A stretch of 37,502 nt of DNA from Bacteroidaceae bacterium (GTDB lineage Bacteria > Bacteroidota > Bacteroidia > Bacteroidales > Bacteroidaceae), in assembly GCA_017546505.1 (NCBI GenBank), contig JAFYWV010000100.1:1-37502 (forward strand). The letters are read 5' to 3'. Positions 29,301 through 37,468 of the stretch are shown here, one piece after another (positions within the stretch are counted from its first letter, which is position 1; every line of letters begins with the position of its first letter). The notes under the pieces are model-generated. The model searched no databases and was not told where the DNA came from. It saw nothing but the letters and a program-made list of their open reading frames with translations. The position numbers and the translations under genes were made by a program.

Positions 29301-30977
29301 CTCGCCCTCGGCACTGATGAAAAGGTCAGGGCTGCGCAGTGATGTAATCTGGTACCAATATTCATCTGTTGCAGTGCTTGCTTTCGGCATTGAAATGGCC
29401 TCGGCAAGAACTGTCGTGAGTCTTGCACTCATCTCTTGCACTTCGGCCTCGGTGATGCTCTCCTTTGCAAGCAGCGTGTATGCATTTGCCACCTCTGTGT
29501 CAAAAACCTTCATCTTTTCGGTGTCGTACATTCCCATAGCATCGCCACGTTCCGCTGTCAAGCCACGTGCAATAACCTGTGAAAGGGTGTTACGCAGTGT
29601 AGCCTGTGCATAGCGCACCTCGGCATCGGCCTCGCTGATTACGGTGTAGGTGTCGGTGGGGAAGTCTGTAGCCAAAGCCTCTTTCATTGCATTTGCCATC
29701 ACAACATATCCCAAGCCTCCAAGATAGTTGCCGGGGTAGAAATATTTTGTATTTGCAACGTTGCCGTTGAGCAATGGAGTGTATGTGTCGACATAGCGTA
29801 TGTTGTCTGTTGCAAGGCTCTGCATATAGTTGTTCAACGCTGCAATACGCGATGTGTTTGTTGTGGCGTTGTTTGTAGGTGCAAGAGCCATAAGATAAAT
29901 CTTTGATGTAGGAGATTTCTGCGCCACCTTGTCTACAAGGGCCTTGTAGCTGTTCTTTACAGTTTCAATATCGGTGTTGCCGTTGCAGTCGCCTGTACCT
30001 GTGTAGATGAAGATAGCCTTTGCATCCATCTTCTCCACGCCGGTGTTTGCGTATGTGGCATCCACAATCTTGCTTGTTGTGGCAATGTCACCACCGTAGC
30101 CCCAGCCTGTACCGCGGTTCTTTACATTGCGGTTGCCGAGCAGCTCCTGCCACTCACCGTTCTTTATGAACTCATCGCCGAACACAAGAACATCGTCATT
30201 GCCGATGGGCAGTGCGCTGAAGTATGTTGCACGCATACCGTGTGTTGTTCTGCCAAAACCACCGTCGTTCTGTGCTGTTGATGCGTTTACGGGATATACT
30301 GCATTTACGGTGTAGTTCTCGCCCTCGGCAAGATGCTCACAAATTGAACGGCACCAAATCTCGTATGCGGCTGCGGTGAGGTGCAACTTGTCATAGCTCC
30401 ATACGCCGCCGTCGGCAACACAGGCCAGTTCATCATAGATGTCTACATATTTTAGCTTGTCGGAGTTTGCCTTTGCAACATACTCCTTTATAAGTTCATT
30501 GGCGTGTAGCCACGTTGATTCTACTCTGTAGCCATAGTCGCTCTTGAGAATACAATATAGGTAGATACAGGTCTCTGGTGAACGTTGCTGTATGCGCTCT
30601 ACCATACTTTTTATGTACTGTAACACCTGCTCGCCTGTAAAATTCAGTCCGCGTGTTGAGATGTCGTTTGTACCAATCATCATAAACACCTTCTTGGGCT
30701 TGCCATTGATGTATGATTCAAGGTTGTCGCTCTGCTCGGTTGAATATGTACCCGAGTTTCCGCGGTTCACAATAGGCAGATAATTGCCGTCTGAGGTCTT
30801 GAAAGCCTCGGGCCAGCAGTGCATATCGGTGATACTATTGCCAATGAAGACAATGCTCTCACTGTTTGTTTCAAGTACTTTGAATGAGTCGTACCTGTGG
30901 TTGCGGAATGGCTCGTCTGCGAACATTGTTGCAGCTGACAGTAATCCGCAAAGCAGTAATGTCAGAAATTTCTTCAT
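26325..30977 (-). CDS. Multidomain SGNH esterase / GH33 sialidase fusion
   Basis: A 1550-residue exported protein. Signal peptide 1-20. An SGNH domain (about 35-215) has GNSIT (Ser48), GTND (Asn104) and DKLH (Asp196, His199). A second SGNH-like domain (about 235-440) is degenerate: FGDE in place of GDS, GTGD in place of GTND, and no D-x-x-H. A helical linker, a trefoil-like segment (538-672), a beta-sandwich (685-826) and another trefoil-like segment (839-965) follow. The GH33 sialidase covers about 1130-1490: YRIP (Arg1149), Asp1175, Arg1360, Arg1423, Tyr1451, and Asp-boxes near 1187, 1256, 1324, 1371 and 1431. It ends with 'YDLQGRRVTDPRKGLYI', a secretion-tail-like motif. It likely deacylates and then releases sialic acid. 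Confidence 0.88.
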   Translation of the reverse strand: MKKFLTLLLCGLLSAATMFADEPFRNHRYDSFKVLETNSESIVFIGNSITDMHCWPEAFKTSDGNYLPIVNRGNSGTYSTEQSDNLESYINGKPKKVFMMIGTNDISTRGLNFTGEQVLQYIKSMVERIQQRSPETCIYLYCILKSDYGYRVESTWLHANELIKEYVAKANSDKLKYVDIYDELACVADGGVWSYDKLHLTAAAYEIWCRSICEHLAEGENYTVNAVYPVNASTAQNDGGFGRTTHGMRATYFSALPIGNDDVLVFGDEFIKNGEWQELLGNRNVKNRGTGWGYGGDIATTSKIVDATYANTGVEKMDAKAIFIYTGTGDCNGNTDIETVKNSYKALVDKVAQKSPTSKIYLMALAPTNNATTNTSRIAALNNYMQSLATDNIRYVDTYTPLLNGNVANTKYFYPGNYLGGLGYVVMANAMKEALATDFPTDTYTVISEADAEVRYAQATLRNTLSQVIARGLTAERGDAMGMYDTEKMKVFDTEVANAYTLLAKESITEAEVQEMSARLTTVLAEAISMPKASTATDEYWYQITSLRSPDLFISAEGEATGVVGKDNTGTSAVSMWKFVDRGDNTFDIVNRQYGSYLSPVATFNTQITTTKSKPANGWTISYASTPTYYIISSGEVQLNQTGSGQSYKLYNWSGSSPLGNDRGDTGCQLSIAEAAELEELPSALTYTVDKSNGNLYRGTSVNQNWNSVWKSNAAPQLQFGCGTINNMNWSGNNVQLMTGTAGSATYAITPPAGYVITEYIFTFANNGHNTGLALTMDNGKAYTTSTTAQTISAKAQKASSVSFTLAGGNGNGVVLTDFTVKIKEDKIEAPSISTEGDVHWYYIASASTKAYCADKVIYYDNEMEKLRFADKAFSADRIWSFWEKNGKLAIKNYKGEYFGTAGAGTGGSTSFGVVSEPNYIYTIQSAFNFFTIKDNAVELHAQEANSVIVRWSAEAGGASLWRFDEVDVTNALAEFYSSRVVQGKVSTGIGNTNQPIVRSTIRISGLEGDVEFQGVKGSFAGTNKEDITNIKAYFATNSRELFVDPEKKMTWREENGEQFGEAVTLAADGTFTITGNKTLAPGDHYLWITYDIAESAKEGNTVDASIAAYTIDGKQVAEENGNPAHSVTIFLSEGAVLMPMDKGSLYYRIPAITVTKDGKRLVTLTDDRKQHNSDLPSHCYLVAQYSEDNGKSWSDPVTVAGTAETGGNYGHGDASIVTNRDNGEIVGIMTSAGTYGHGFFAGTAAEPPRWKTITSRDGGLTWEAPVDHTDDLFGANCSNPNTQTWKSGFSGSGAALQKRDGTLVSSFVNRQADDSQHFYFFMSKDGGQNWYVSGTSGTSSADEPKTLERNNGDLAISVRAGGYNYYNYTSNDGETWHLPSQTRFNSGISGNACDGEYMVWCSTVEGNPWNIAFQTLPNSGSRQNVSIALSTDEGATFGTPKTICPTGSAYSAAVVLPDGTLGVYYEENGVFGGYTMRFVRFSLDWASNGTYKFTDDAPFYPIKSTNPTAIEEVESENGKIKAIYDLQGRRVTDPRKGLYIIDGKKIMFK

Positions 30978-30987
30978 AATAAAATAT

Positions 30988-30995
30988 GGTTAGTT
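30988..30995 (-). promoter_or_regulatory. Leader motif AACTAACC before the sialidase fusion gene
   Basis: AACTAACC ends 10 nt before the start codon, inside the 5' leader. The same octamer stands 8 nt before the second sialidase gene (34576-34583). It may help ribosome binding or be shared ancestry. Confidence 0.4.
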
Positions 30996-31032
30996 AATAA
31001 AAATTTATTAAAACACAATACTCCAATTTGTG

Positions 31033-31040
31033 CAAATATA
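31033..31040 (-). promoter_or_regulatory. -7 element of the sialidase fusion gene
   Basis: TATATTTG followed by CAC on the minus strand, 56 nt before the ATG at 30977. No exact -33 TTTG is seen 19-21 nt upstream. Confidence 0.6.
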
Positions 31041-31137
31041 AAAGAAATTTTTCTAATTCTTTATATGATGTTTTGCTAAATTTATTTAATGCTTGTGGAG
31101 AGCCTTTTTTCTATCTATCAAAGTGTTATTACAAATA

Positions 31138-31168
31138 AAGGTGTGCGTTCACACGGAACGCACACCTT
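31138..31168 (-). terminator. Terminator after the second sialidase gene
   Basis: AAGGTGTGCGTTC (31138-31150) and GAACGCACACCTT (31156-31168) pair perfectly around ACACG. On the minus strand TATTTG follows. It lies just past the stop at 31193. Confidence 0.85.
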
Positions 31169-31192
31169 GTATTATATATAATAGCTCAGTAA

Positions 31193-34100
31193 TCAGTAAA
31201 CCAATATTTTCTTGCCTTCTGATGTTACATAAATTCCGCGCACCGGTTTTTCAACGCGGTTACCTTTGAGGTCATAGAACTTAATCTGTTCGTTCTCGCC
31301 TTTTACATTCTCAATGCCTGTAGCTTCGCCTCTCTTTACAGGGAGTGTTGCTGCGCTGCTGTCGGCTGTGTAGTAGGCTGTATTCGCGGCAATTGTGCCA
31401 TTGCTACCTTCACGTTTTGCAAATTCACCGTTGTTCAGTGTGTAGATGTTTGAACCGCTGACAGATGCGCTCTTCAAAATGCCGTGCAACTGGTTCACGG
31501 CTTCAAGAGCCTCGGCCTCGCCGCCAACAGCAATGTTGTATGTACCGTTCTCTGCTGCCAAAACAACAGGAGTGCCTGCTGCAATTACACCGGTGCCACA
31601 CTCGGTCAATGGGATGTACTCAACGCCATCGGCTGTCTGCACCTCGCCTGCTGTGTAGGCAATCACGCCCTCGGGCAATGTCATTACAAAAGGCATACAT
31701 ACAGCTGTGAACTCGTTGATTGTCAATGTGAATTCCTCTACCGGCTCAATGTACCACAGCGATGCGTCGGCATTGTTTGTCCAGGGCACAAGGCGCACAT
31801 TGTCACCTGCAAGGTGAAGACCTGTGTTGCCACCTGTCTTGTTCTGACAGATGATTGAGCTCAAGCCTGTTGTTGTGCTCTCAATCTTCCACTTTCCGGC
31901 AGTTGCGTTGTCTGTTGTCACAATTGGCTGTGTCTCGTTGTTGCCAAGAGGGCCAAGCATATACTGGTAGTTGCCGTTGTAGAGGTAGAACTCCTTGTCG
32001 TTGCCTGTTGGCAAGAATGTGAACAGCTGGTTTGCATTGTTTACGTTTGATGCGGCTGTCGAGATGCGGCTTGCCTCGGGGTTCAGATAGAGTGTGGCAT
32101 TGCTGCGGTGTGAGTTGCGTATGCGATACCACTTGCCTGCCTCAACTTCAAGACGTGGCATATTTGCAATTGCAGCGTTGATAGCCTCGTATGTCCCGTA
32201 TGATGGAGTTGCCTTGTATGTATCGATAAGCCCTGTCACAGTCTCAAGTGCTTCGCTCTCCACTGTTCCCACATAAGCCGGAAGCTCTGTGTCAAATGCA
32301 GCAATCTTTGAGTCGATGCCGGCCGCAACTATTGCGTGGTGGTCAACATCGGCATCATAGATATATGCGCTGTCGGTGATATACTCAATGCTGTAGTTCT
32401 TGTAAACGATTGTGTAACCGCCACCGCTTGTGCCGTATGTATCCTCCTCATAGAGGAAACCGATGTTGTTGTCGTGCTGCAATGTCATTGTCGAGTATGC
32501 ACCCGAGAGGTAGCTCGACTGGTGACGGCCGTCCCAATCGGCAGCAATAGCCTCGGGAGATACAAAGTCAGCGAGTGACTCAAGCTCCTTGTAGTAGATA
32601 CCTACATTCGCGCGGCCCGAGCCGAAAGGCACTGACTGCAATGCAAGGTAAACCTTTTTATTGTCCTCTGTGCGTCTTGCAGGAACGAACAGAATCTCAC
32701 CGTTGGTTGAGTTGTTGACGGCAATTGTACCGTTGTTGCCTGAGTTCGAGTATTTTGCAGTGCCCCAAGAACCCTCGGCTTTCTCGCTGTCGGTGTATGA
32801 GAAGATGTTGTAGATACGTCCGCCTGATGTACGTGAACTGATGATTACAGAACCGTCGGGCAACTCGTCGGCCTTTGGCTCGTCGCCGCCGCTTGGGATA
32901 GGTGAAATCTCGCCACCGCCAAGGACAGTCCAGTTCTCACCGAAGTTGTCGCTGTAGAGGACGAAGTTTACGTGTGTTCCGTTCACGTTCTTTACAAGAA
33001 CAGCGCAGTAGATGCGGTAGTAGTCGCCCACCTTTATATATTTACTCTGTGAAATCTTGCCCGAACCGACGAACATTGCGCGTACAGGGCCGTGCTGTGT
33101 GTCGTCGAACTGTGCATAGATGTGCTCTGCACGGTCAACAGGTGTGCTCCAGGTCTCGCCACAGTCCTCGCTGTAGAAATGCGCTATGCCCTGGTGGTTG
33201 TTGCGCTGGCCGTTGGGGAACGAAACGTTACCCGAGCAGCTGATGACAAGCACGCGGTTGCTTTCGCGGTCGGCAACAATTGCAGGGTCACCGAAACCAA
33301 CATACATATCGTTGTTCGATGCATCGATGCCGGCTGCACCCTTGCCCTGGATGATGTCGAAAATCTCGCCCCAGGTCTCACCGTTGTCCTTGCTTATACG
33401 GGCACGCAGGTCGATGCGTCCGTTTGTTGCCATACCGATGTCGGAGCGGCTGTGACGGTAGTCGGCAACAGCAATCACATTGCCGTTCTTTGCTGTGGCA
33501 ATGGCCGGGATGCGGTAGGGGATAGCACCTGTTGTGAGTGTGGGGAATACATCGAACGCAGGCTCGGGAGTGCGAATGTCAAGTCCCATATAAACAATGA
33601 AGTTCGAGAATGTGATACCCTTGTTGGCACCGCTCTGTGTGAAGTTTACAGTGCGTGCAGGCTCTTCAAGCTCCACGTTCAGGCTCTGTACGGTAGCCGA
33701 TGATGTGTAGTTCTTGCCGTCTACAGCAAGAGTGAGGGCATAGCTGCCGTCGTTGTTTGTGTTTACATAATCAAAGCTGTATCCCTTGACAACAAGTCCT
33801 TCGGGTGCTGTTATTGTGTATGTCGAAGTGCCCGACTGGCCTGAGTAGCCGGCAATGTAGTTGCCCGATGTTGTCATATTGTTGGCATTTGTCGACAGTG
33901 AGAAACCTGCCAATTCGCTGCTTTCCCACTTTGAGTGCCAAGTGCCGTTTGCATTGCTTGCAGTGAAAGAGCCTGATGTCGCAAGAATTTCAACAGAGGT
34001 CTCGGCTGCGGTAATTGTGATTGTTGAACCTGCATCGGCTCCCTCGGCCCAGAAAGCGAGCTTGCCTATACCGCCAAAGTCATTTACAGCATAGTTCGTG

Positions 34101-34567
34101 CCGTGAATTCTCATAAAGTAGCCGTTAACATTGGCAATTTTGTTTGATGTGGCAAAATCCCAACGGCCTACATAACCGCTTGGCAGATTGGCGGCATCCT
34201 GCATTGTGGGGAATGTAGAGCCGCCTGTGCCACCATAGCCGCTGATGGCGCTCATTGTTGTCTTTGAAGCAAGCACCTTGCTTGTGCCGGCCTGTTTGTT
34301 ATAGACTGCATAACCGTCTGTTGCGTTGCCTACAAAGCACCACAACTCGTCATCGTTGCCTTTGGGGGTTGAAATGCCAAGAGCAATGTGGTCTGCACCC
34401 GCATTGTCTTTGATTAACTTTGCACCTTCTCCAATACCCATTGTGTACCAGGTTGTTCCCTGGGCGAACTCGCCATTTTCAATGGTAGTCACCTTGAACG
34501 GAACCTGTGCAATCATTGCAACTGTCGAGAGGACAGCGCAAGAAAGTAGTGTAAAGATTCTCTTCAT
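31193..34567 (-). CDS. nanH: Secreted multidomain GH33 sialidase
   Basis: A 1124-residue exo-alpha-sialidase. Signal peptide 1-20. Residues 25-190 are beta-rich with lectin-like character; 195-328 form a beta-sandwich clearly related to 685-826 of the neighbouring fusion sialidase. The catalytic propeller spans about 340-735: YRIP (Arg352), acid/base Asp376 in 'HSRSDIG', Arg579 and Arg652 completing the arginine triad, nucleophile Tyr691 in 'GAYSTMTL', and Asp-boxes at 392, 466 and 539. A helical FIVAR-like linker (745-805) and a trefoil-like module (812-940) follow, then the tail 'YDLKGNRVEKPVRGIYV'. It would release terminal sialic acid from glycans at the cell surface. It starts 52 nt after the GH20 gene, so the two may be cotranscribed. 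Confidence 0.92.
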   Translation of the reverse strand: MKRIFTLLSCAVLSTVAMIAQVPFKVTTIENGEFAQGTTWYTMGIGEGAKLIKDNAGADHIALGISTPKGNDDELWCFVGNATDGYAVYNKQAGTSKVLASKTTMSAISGYGGTGGSTFPTMQDAANLPSGYVGRWDFATSNKIANVNGYFMRIHGTNYAVNDFGGIGKLAFWAEGADAGSTITITAAETSVEILATSGSFTASNANGTWHSKWESSELAGFSLSTNANNMTTSGNYIAGYSGQSGTSTYTITAPEGLVVKGYSFDYVNTNNDGSYALTLAVDGKNYTSSATVQSLNVELEEPARTVNFTQSGANKGITFSNFIVYMGLDIRTPEPAFDVFPTLTTGAIPYRIPAIATAKNGNVIAVADYRHSRSDIGMATNGRIDLRARISKDNGETWGEIFDIIQGKGAAGIDASNNDMYVGFGDPAIVADRESNRVLVISCSGNVSFPNGQRNNHQGIAHFYSEDCGETWSTPVDRAEHIYAQFDDTQHGPVRAMFVGSGKISQSKYIKVGDYYRIYCAVLVKNVNGTHVNFVLYSDNFGENWTVLGGGEISPIPSGGDEPKADELPDGSVIISSRTSGGRIYNIFSYTDSEKAEGSWGTAKYSNSGNNGTIAVNNSTNGEILFVPARRTEDNKKVYLALQSVPFGSGRANVGIYYKELESLADFVSPEAIAADWDGRHQSSYLSGAYSTMTLQHDNNIGFLYEEDTYGTSGGGYTIVYKNYSIEYITDSAYIYDADVDHHAIVAAGIDSKIAAFDTELPAYVGTVESEALETVTGLIDTYKATPSYGTYEAINAAIANMPRLEVEAGKWYRIRNSHRSNATLYLNPEASRISTAASNVNNANQLFTFLPTGNDKEFYLYNGNYQYMLGPLGNNETQPIVTTDNATAGKWKIESTTTGLSSIICQNKTGGNTGLHLAGDNVRLVPWTNNADASLWYIEPVEEFTLTINEFTAVCMPFVMTLPEGVIAYTAGEVQTADGVEYIPLTECGTGVIAAGTPVVLAAENGTYNIAVGGEAEALEAVNQLHGILKSASVSGSNIYTLNNGEFAKREGSNGTIAANTAYYTADSSAATLPVKRGEATGIENVKGENEQIKFYDLKGNRVEKPVRGIYVTSEGKKILVY

Positions 34568-34575
34568 AAAAATAA

Positions 34576-34583
34576 GGTTAGTT
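34576..34583 (-). promoter_or_regulatory. Leader motif AACTAACC before the second sialidase gene
   Basis: The octamer ends 8 nt before the ATG at 34567 and matches the one before the fusion sialidase (30988-30995), followed in both by a T-rich run up to the start codon. Confidence 0.4.
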
Positions 34584-34619
34584 GTTGAATATTTTAATTA
34601 TCTCAAATCAATGTAGTGT

Positions 34620-36263
34620 TTACCATCCAACCTGCACGCCGTCCTCGTAGAAGTGGCGTCCAAAGCACCAACCGAACACATTGTAGTAGCGGGCAAGCTC
34701 CTTGGCGCGTCCGATGAACTCCTCCACATCCTTTGTCTCGGGCGATGGGTTGCTCCATCCAATCTCGGCAATGGCACCCAGGCGTGGCAATGCCTTGTAC
34801 TGCAACTGCATAGGAGTAGTTACATATTCGGTCCACAAGTTACCCTGTACACCAAGAATATATTTCTGCTCCTCCTTGCTCAGCTGGTCGTAGGGGTTGA
34901 AAGAGTATGACTTGCGCAAGGGAACATAACTGCCGTTGCTGTCGAGTTCGTCCTTGCGGTCGGTTGTCTGTCTGTAGTCGAGGTAGCAGTAATCACCGGG
35001 GGTCATAATCACATAGTTGCCTTTCTTTGCTGCTGCAATGCCACCCACTGTGCCGCGCCACGACATAATTGTCGCATCCTGGCTCACGCCACCTTCGAGT
35101 ATCTCGTCCCAACCGATGAGCTTGCGGCCGTTCTTGTTCAGGTGTGCCTCAATGCGTTTGTTCACGTATGACTGCAGTTCGGCTTCGTTCTTCAGGTTGT
35201 TCTCCTTTATGCGCTGTTGGCAGTCGGGGCACTCTTTCCACATATCGCGTGGGGCTTCGTCGCCGCCAATGTGTATATATTCGCTCGGGAACAGCGCCAT
35301 CACCTCGTCAAGCACATCCTTCCAGAACTTGAAGGTGCTCTCCTTGCCGGCGCAGGCAATCTGTTTCGACACTCCCCAATAGGCCCAGGTCTTGTAGTTG
35401 CCTTTCTCGCCCTCGCAACCAAGCCAGGGGTATGCACTCAATGCGCCAAGCGAGTGTCCGGGTATCTCAATTTCGGGCACAATTGTGATGAAACGCTCCT
35501 GTGCATATTTTACAATCTCCTTAATCTCCTTTTGGGTGTAGTATCCGCCGTAAGGTATGCCGTCGAGGCCTTCGTTGTGCCCGGTGGTCGTCTGCTCGCG
35601 CAGGCTGCCTATCTTTGTGAGCAATGGATATTTCTTTATCTCGATGCGCCAGCCCTGGTCCTCGGTCAGGTGCCAATGGAAACGGTTCATCTTGTGCATT
35701 GCAAGAATGTCAAGTACCTCTTTTATGGTCTCGATGCTCCAGAAATGGCGTGAACAGTCGAGCATAAAGCCTCGGTAGACAAAGTGGGGCGCGTCGCAAA
35801 TCTTCATTGTGGGCAACGAAACCTTGTCAAGGTCAATAGGGGTCTCAAAAGCCTCTACGGGTATAATCTGTTTCAACGTCTGCACTGCATAGAATGCTCC
35901 TGCACCGTCTTTTGCCTTTATGATGATATTCTCGGGGTTAATCTCCAAAGTGTATCCCTCGCTTTTAATCGAGCCGTCGAGCTTGAAGATGATATTGTTC
36001 TCGCCTGTCATCTTTGTGGTTTTCTTTAATTTCTTTCCAAAGATGGACTCGGCTATCCTGTTCAGCTCCTCGGCAGCATACTTTGTTTCGCTGTCGTCAA
36101 GGCTGTGCACAATTTTTGTCTCCTTTGTGAAGTTGAACTTGATGTTGGCATTGCCGGGCTTTACGCTCGTTGGCAGTGGGAGAATGCTTGGAATTACCTT
36201 TTCCTGTGCAAACATTGCTGTTGTTGTCAGCAATAGCAAAAGTGTCAATAGTCGTTTGAACAT
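34620..36263 (-). CDS. GH20 beta-N-acetylhexosaminidase, exported
   Basis: A 547-residue enzyme that removes terminal beta-linked GlcNAc or GalNAc by substrate-assisted catalysis. A signal peptide covers residues 1-19 (MFKRLLTLLLLLTTTAMFAQ). The GH20b-like domain (about 22-155) includes 'EGYTLEI' and 'GAFYAVQTLKQI'. The barrel begins 'RGFMLDCSRHFWSIETIKEVLD', then 'NRFHWHLTEDQGWRIEI', 'PEIEIPGHS' and the catalytic pair Asp335-Glu336 in 'HIGGDEAP'. The ATG at 36263 was chosen because a signal peptide starts there; the longer frame to 36323 adds a charged stretch and overlaps the probable promoter. The neighbouring sialidase exposes sugars that this enzyme can cut after galactose removal. Confidence 0.93.
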   Translation of the reverse strand: MFKRLLTLLLLLTTTAMFAQEKVIPSILPLPTSVKPGNANIKFNFTKETKIVHSLDDSETKYAAEELNRIAESIFGKKLKKTTKMTGENNIIFKLDGSIKSEGYTLEINPENIIIKAKDGAGAFYAVQTLKQIIPVEAFETPIDLDKVSLPTMKICDAPHFVYRGFMLDCSRHFWSIETIKEVLDILAMHKMNRFHWHLTEDQGWRIEIKKYPLLTKIGSLREQTTTGHNEGLDGIPYGGYYTQKEIKEIVKYAQERFITIVPEIEIPGHSLGALSAYPWLGCEGEKGNYKTWAYWGVSKQIACAGKESTFKFWKDVLDEVMALFPSEYIHIGGDEAPRDMWKECPDCQQRIKENNLKNEAELQSYVNKRIEAHLNKNGRKLIGWDEILEGGVSQDATIMSWRGTVGGIAAAKKGNYVIMTPGDYCYLDYRQTTDRKDELDSNGSYVPLRKSYSFNPYDQLSKEEQKYILGVQGNLWTEYVTTPMQLQYKALPRLGAIAEIGWSNPSPETKDVEEFIGRAKELARYYNVFGWCFGRHFYEDGVQVGW

Positions 36264-36309
36264 ATCTCTATAATATTGTAATATATTAATAATATTTTGT
36301 ATTATTTTG

Positions 36310-36317
36310 CGAAGATA
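36310..36317 (-). promoter_or_regulatory. Probable -7 element of the GH20 gene
   Basis: TATCTTCG on the minus strand differs from TAnnTTTG at one base and lies 47 nt before the ATG at 36263. The -33 part is not clear. Confidence 0.45.
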
Positions 36318-36439
36318 ATGCAAAGCACCCCAAAGAAAAAAGAATAAACCGTAAAAAATATTATTTTCGAAATATTTTTCAACAGTTTCTTCAAATTGTG
36401 TGTGATAACTGATTTTTTTTGTTTACATTCGCAAATGCT

Positions 36440-36451
36440 ACCGTTTACGGT
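36440..36451. promoter_or_regulatory. Short inverted repeat upstream of the ROK kinase gene
   Basis: ACCGT-TT-ACGGT is a 12-nt inverted repeat, 38 nt before the start codon and followed by a T-run. It could be an operator or the leader of a small hairpin. A promoter-like TACATTCG lies just upstream at 36424-36431. Confidence 0.35.
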
Positions 36452-36489
36452 TTTTTTGTGCGTACACGTATAACTAATCTATTATAATT

Positions 36490-37449
36490 ATGAGCGAAAA
36501 ATATGTAATTGGAATTGACCTTGGCGGAACAAATACCGTTATTGGTCTTGTTGATGTAAAGGGTCATATTCTTGCAAAGGACGACACTATCAAGACACAG
36601 GCACATCCTGATATTGAGGAGTATACCGACTCCATTGCCAATGTGATAAAGAGACTTGCCGAGGAAAACGGCTGTACAGGCAAGCTCGAGGGTGTCGGTG
36701 TCGGCGCACCAATGGCAAACTACTACACAGGTGAAATTGTGAATGCCGCTAATTTGCCTTGGAAAGGCATTGTTCCTCTGGGTTGGCTCATTGAGAAAAA
36801 GACCGGTCTTCCCACAAAGGTTACAAACGATGCAAATGCCGCTGCAATCGGTGAGCAGAAGTATGGCGTTGCGCAGGGAATGAAGGATTTTGTGTACATC
36901 ACTCTTGGAACAGGTGTAGGTAGCGGTATTGTTGCCAATGGTCAGTTGATTTATGGCCACGACGGTTTTGCGGGTGAGCTTGGTCACGTTACAGCACCGG
37001 TGCTCGAAGGACGTGCCTGCGGTTGTGGCCGTACAGACTGTCTCGAGACCTACGCATCGGCAACAGGTATCGTGCGCACAGCAAAGAAATGGCTTGTCGA
37101 GCGCGATGAACCAAGTTTGTTGCGCGATGTCTGCATCAATGAACTCACATCCAAAATGCTTTTCGATGCAGCTGTAAAGGGTGATAAACTTGCCAATGAA
37201 ATCTTTGAGTTTACAGGCAAGGTGCTTGGTGAGGCTTTCTGTAACTTCATTGCATTCTCGGCTCCCGAGGCTATTATCCTTTTTGGCGGTTTGGCAAATG
37301 CAGGCGAACTGTTGCTCGAGCCAATCCGCAAGCATATGAACGAGAATGTTGTGTTCCTTTGGAGAGACAAGGTGAAGGTTCTTAAATCTTCACTCCCCGG
37401 CGCCGATGCCGCTGTGCTTGGTGCTTCGGCTCTTGGTTGGAAAGAGTAA
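36490..37449 (+). CDS. rokA: ROK family sugar kinase, RokA/glucokinase-like
   Basis: A 319-residue cytosolic kinase. The phosphate loop is 'DLGGTNT' (residues 10-16), the catalytic Asp is Asp114 in 'VTNDANAAAIGE', and 'AGELGH' (161-166) with 'CGCGRTDC' (177-184) forms the ROK zinc site (His166, Cys177, Cys179, Cys184). 'YITLGTGVGSGIV' binds ATP. The Glu in GELGH fits kinases acting on glucose or N-acetylhexosamines. Similarity to Bacteroides RokA, which phosphorylates glucose and GlcNAc, is by memory; N-acetylmannosamine kinase is an alternative given the sialidases next door. It has its own promoter region and a terminator at 37469. Confidence 0.88.
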   Translation: MSEKYVIGIDLGGTNTVIGLVDVKGHILAKDDTIKTQAHPDIEEYTDSIANVIKRLAEENGCTGKLEGVGVGAPMANYYTGEIVNAANLPWKGIVPLGWLIEKKTGLPTKVTNDANAAAIGEQKYGVAQGMKDFVYITLGTGVGSGIVANGQLIYGHDGFAGELGHVTAPVLEGRACGCGRTDCLETYASATGIVRTAKKWLVERDEPSLLRDVCINELTSKMLFDAAVKGDKLANEIFEFTGKVLGEAFCNFIAFSAPEAIILFGGLANAGELLLEPIRKHMNENVVFLWRDKVKVLKSSLPGADAAVLGASALGWKE

Positions 37450-37468
37450 TCAATAGCATATATAAGAA

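Noticed and set aside
36445-37335. A 296-residue minus-strand frame opposite the ROK kinase
   Set aside because: It mirrors the ROK gene, is very rich in Cys as expected from complementing its codons, and has no family motif. The plus frame has all ROK motifs.
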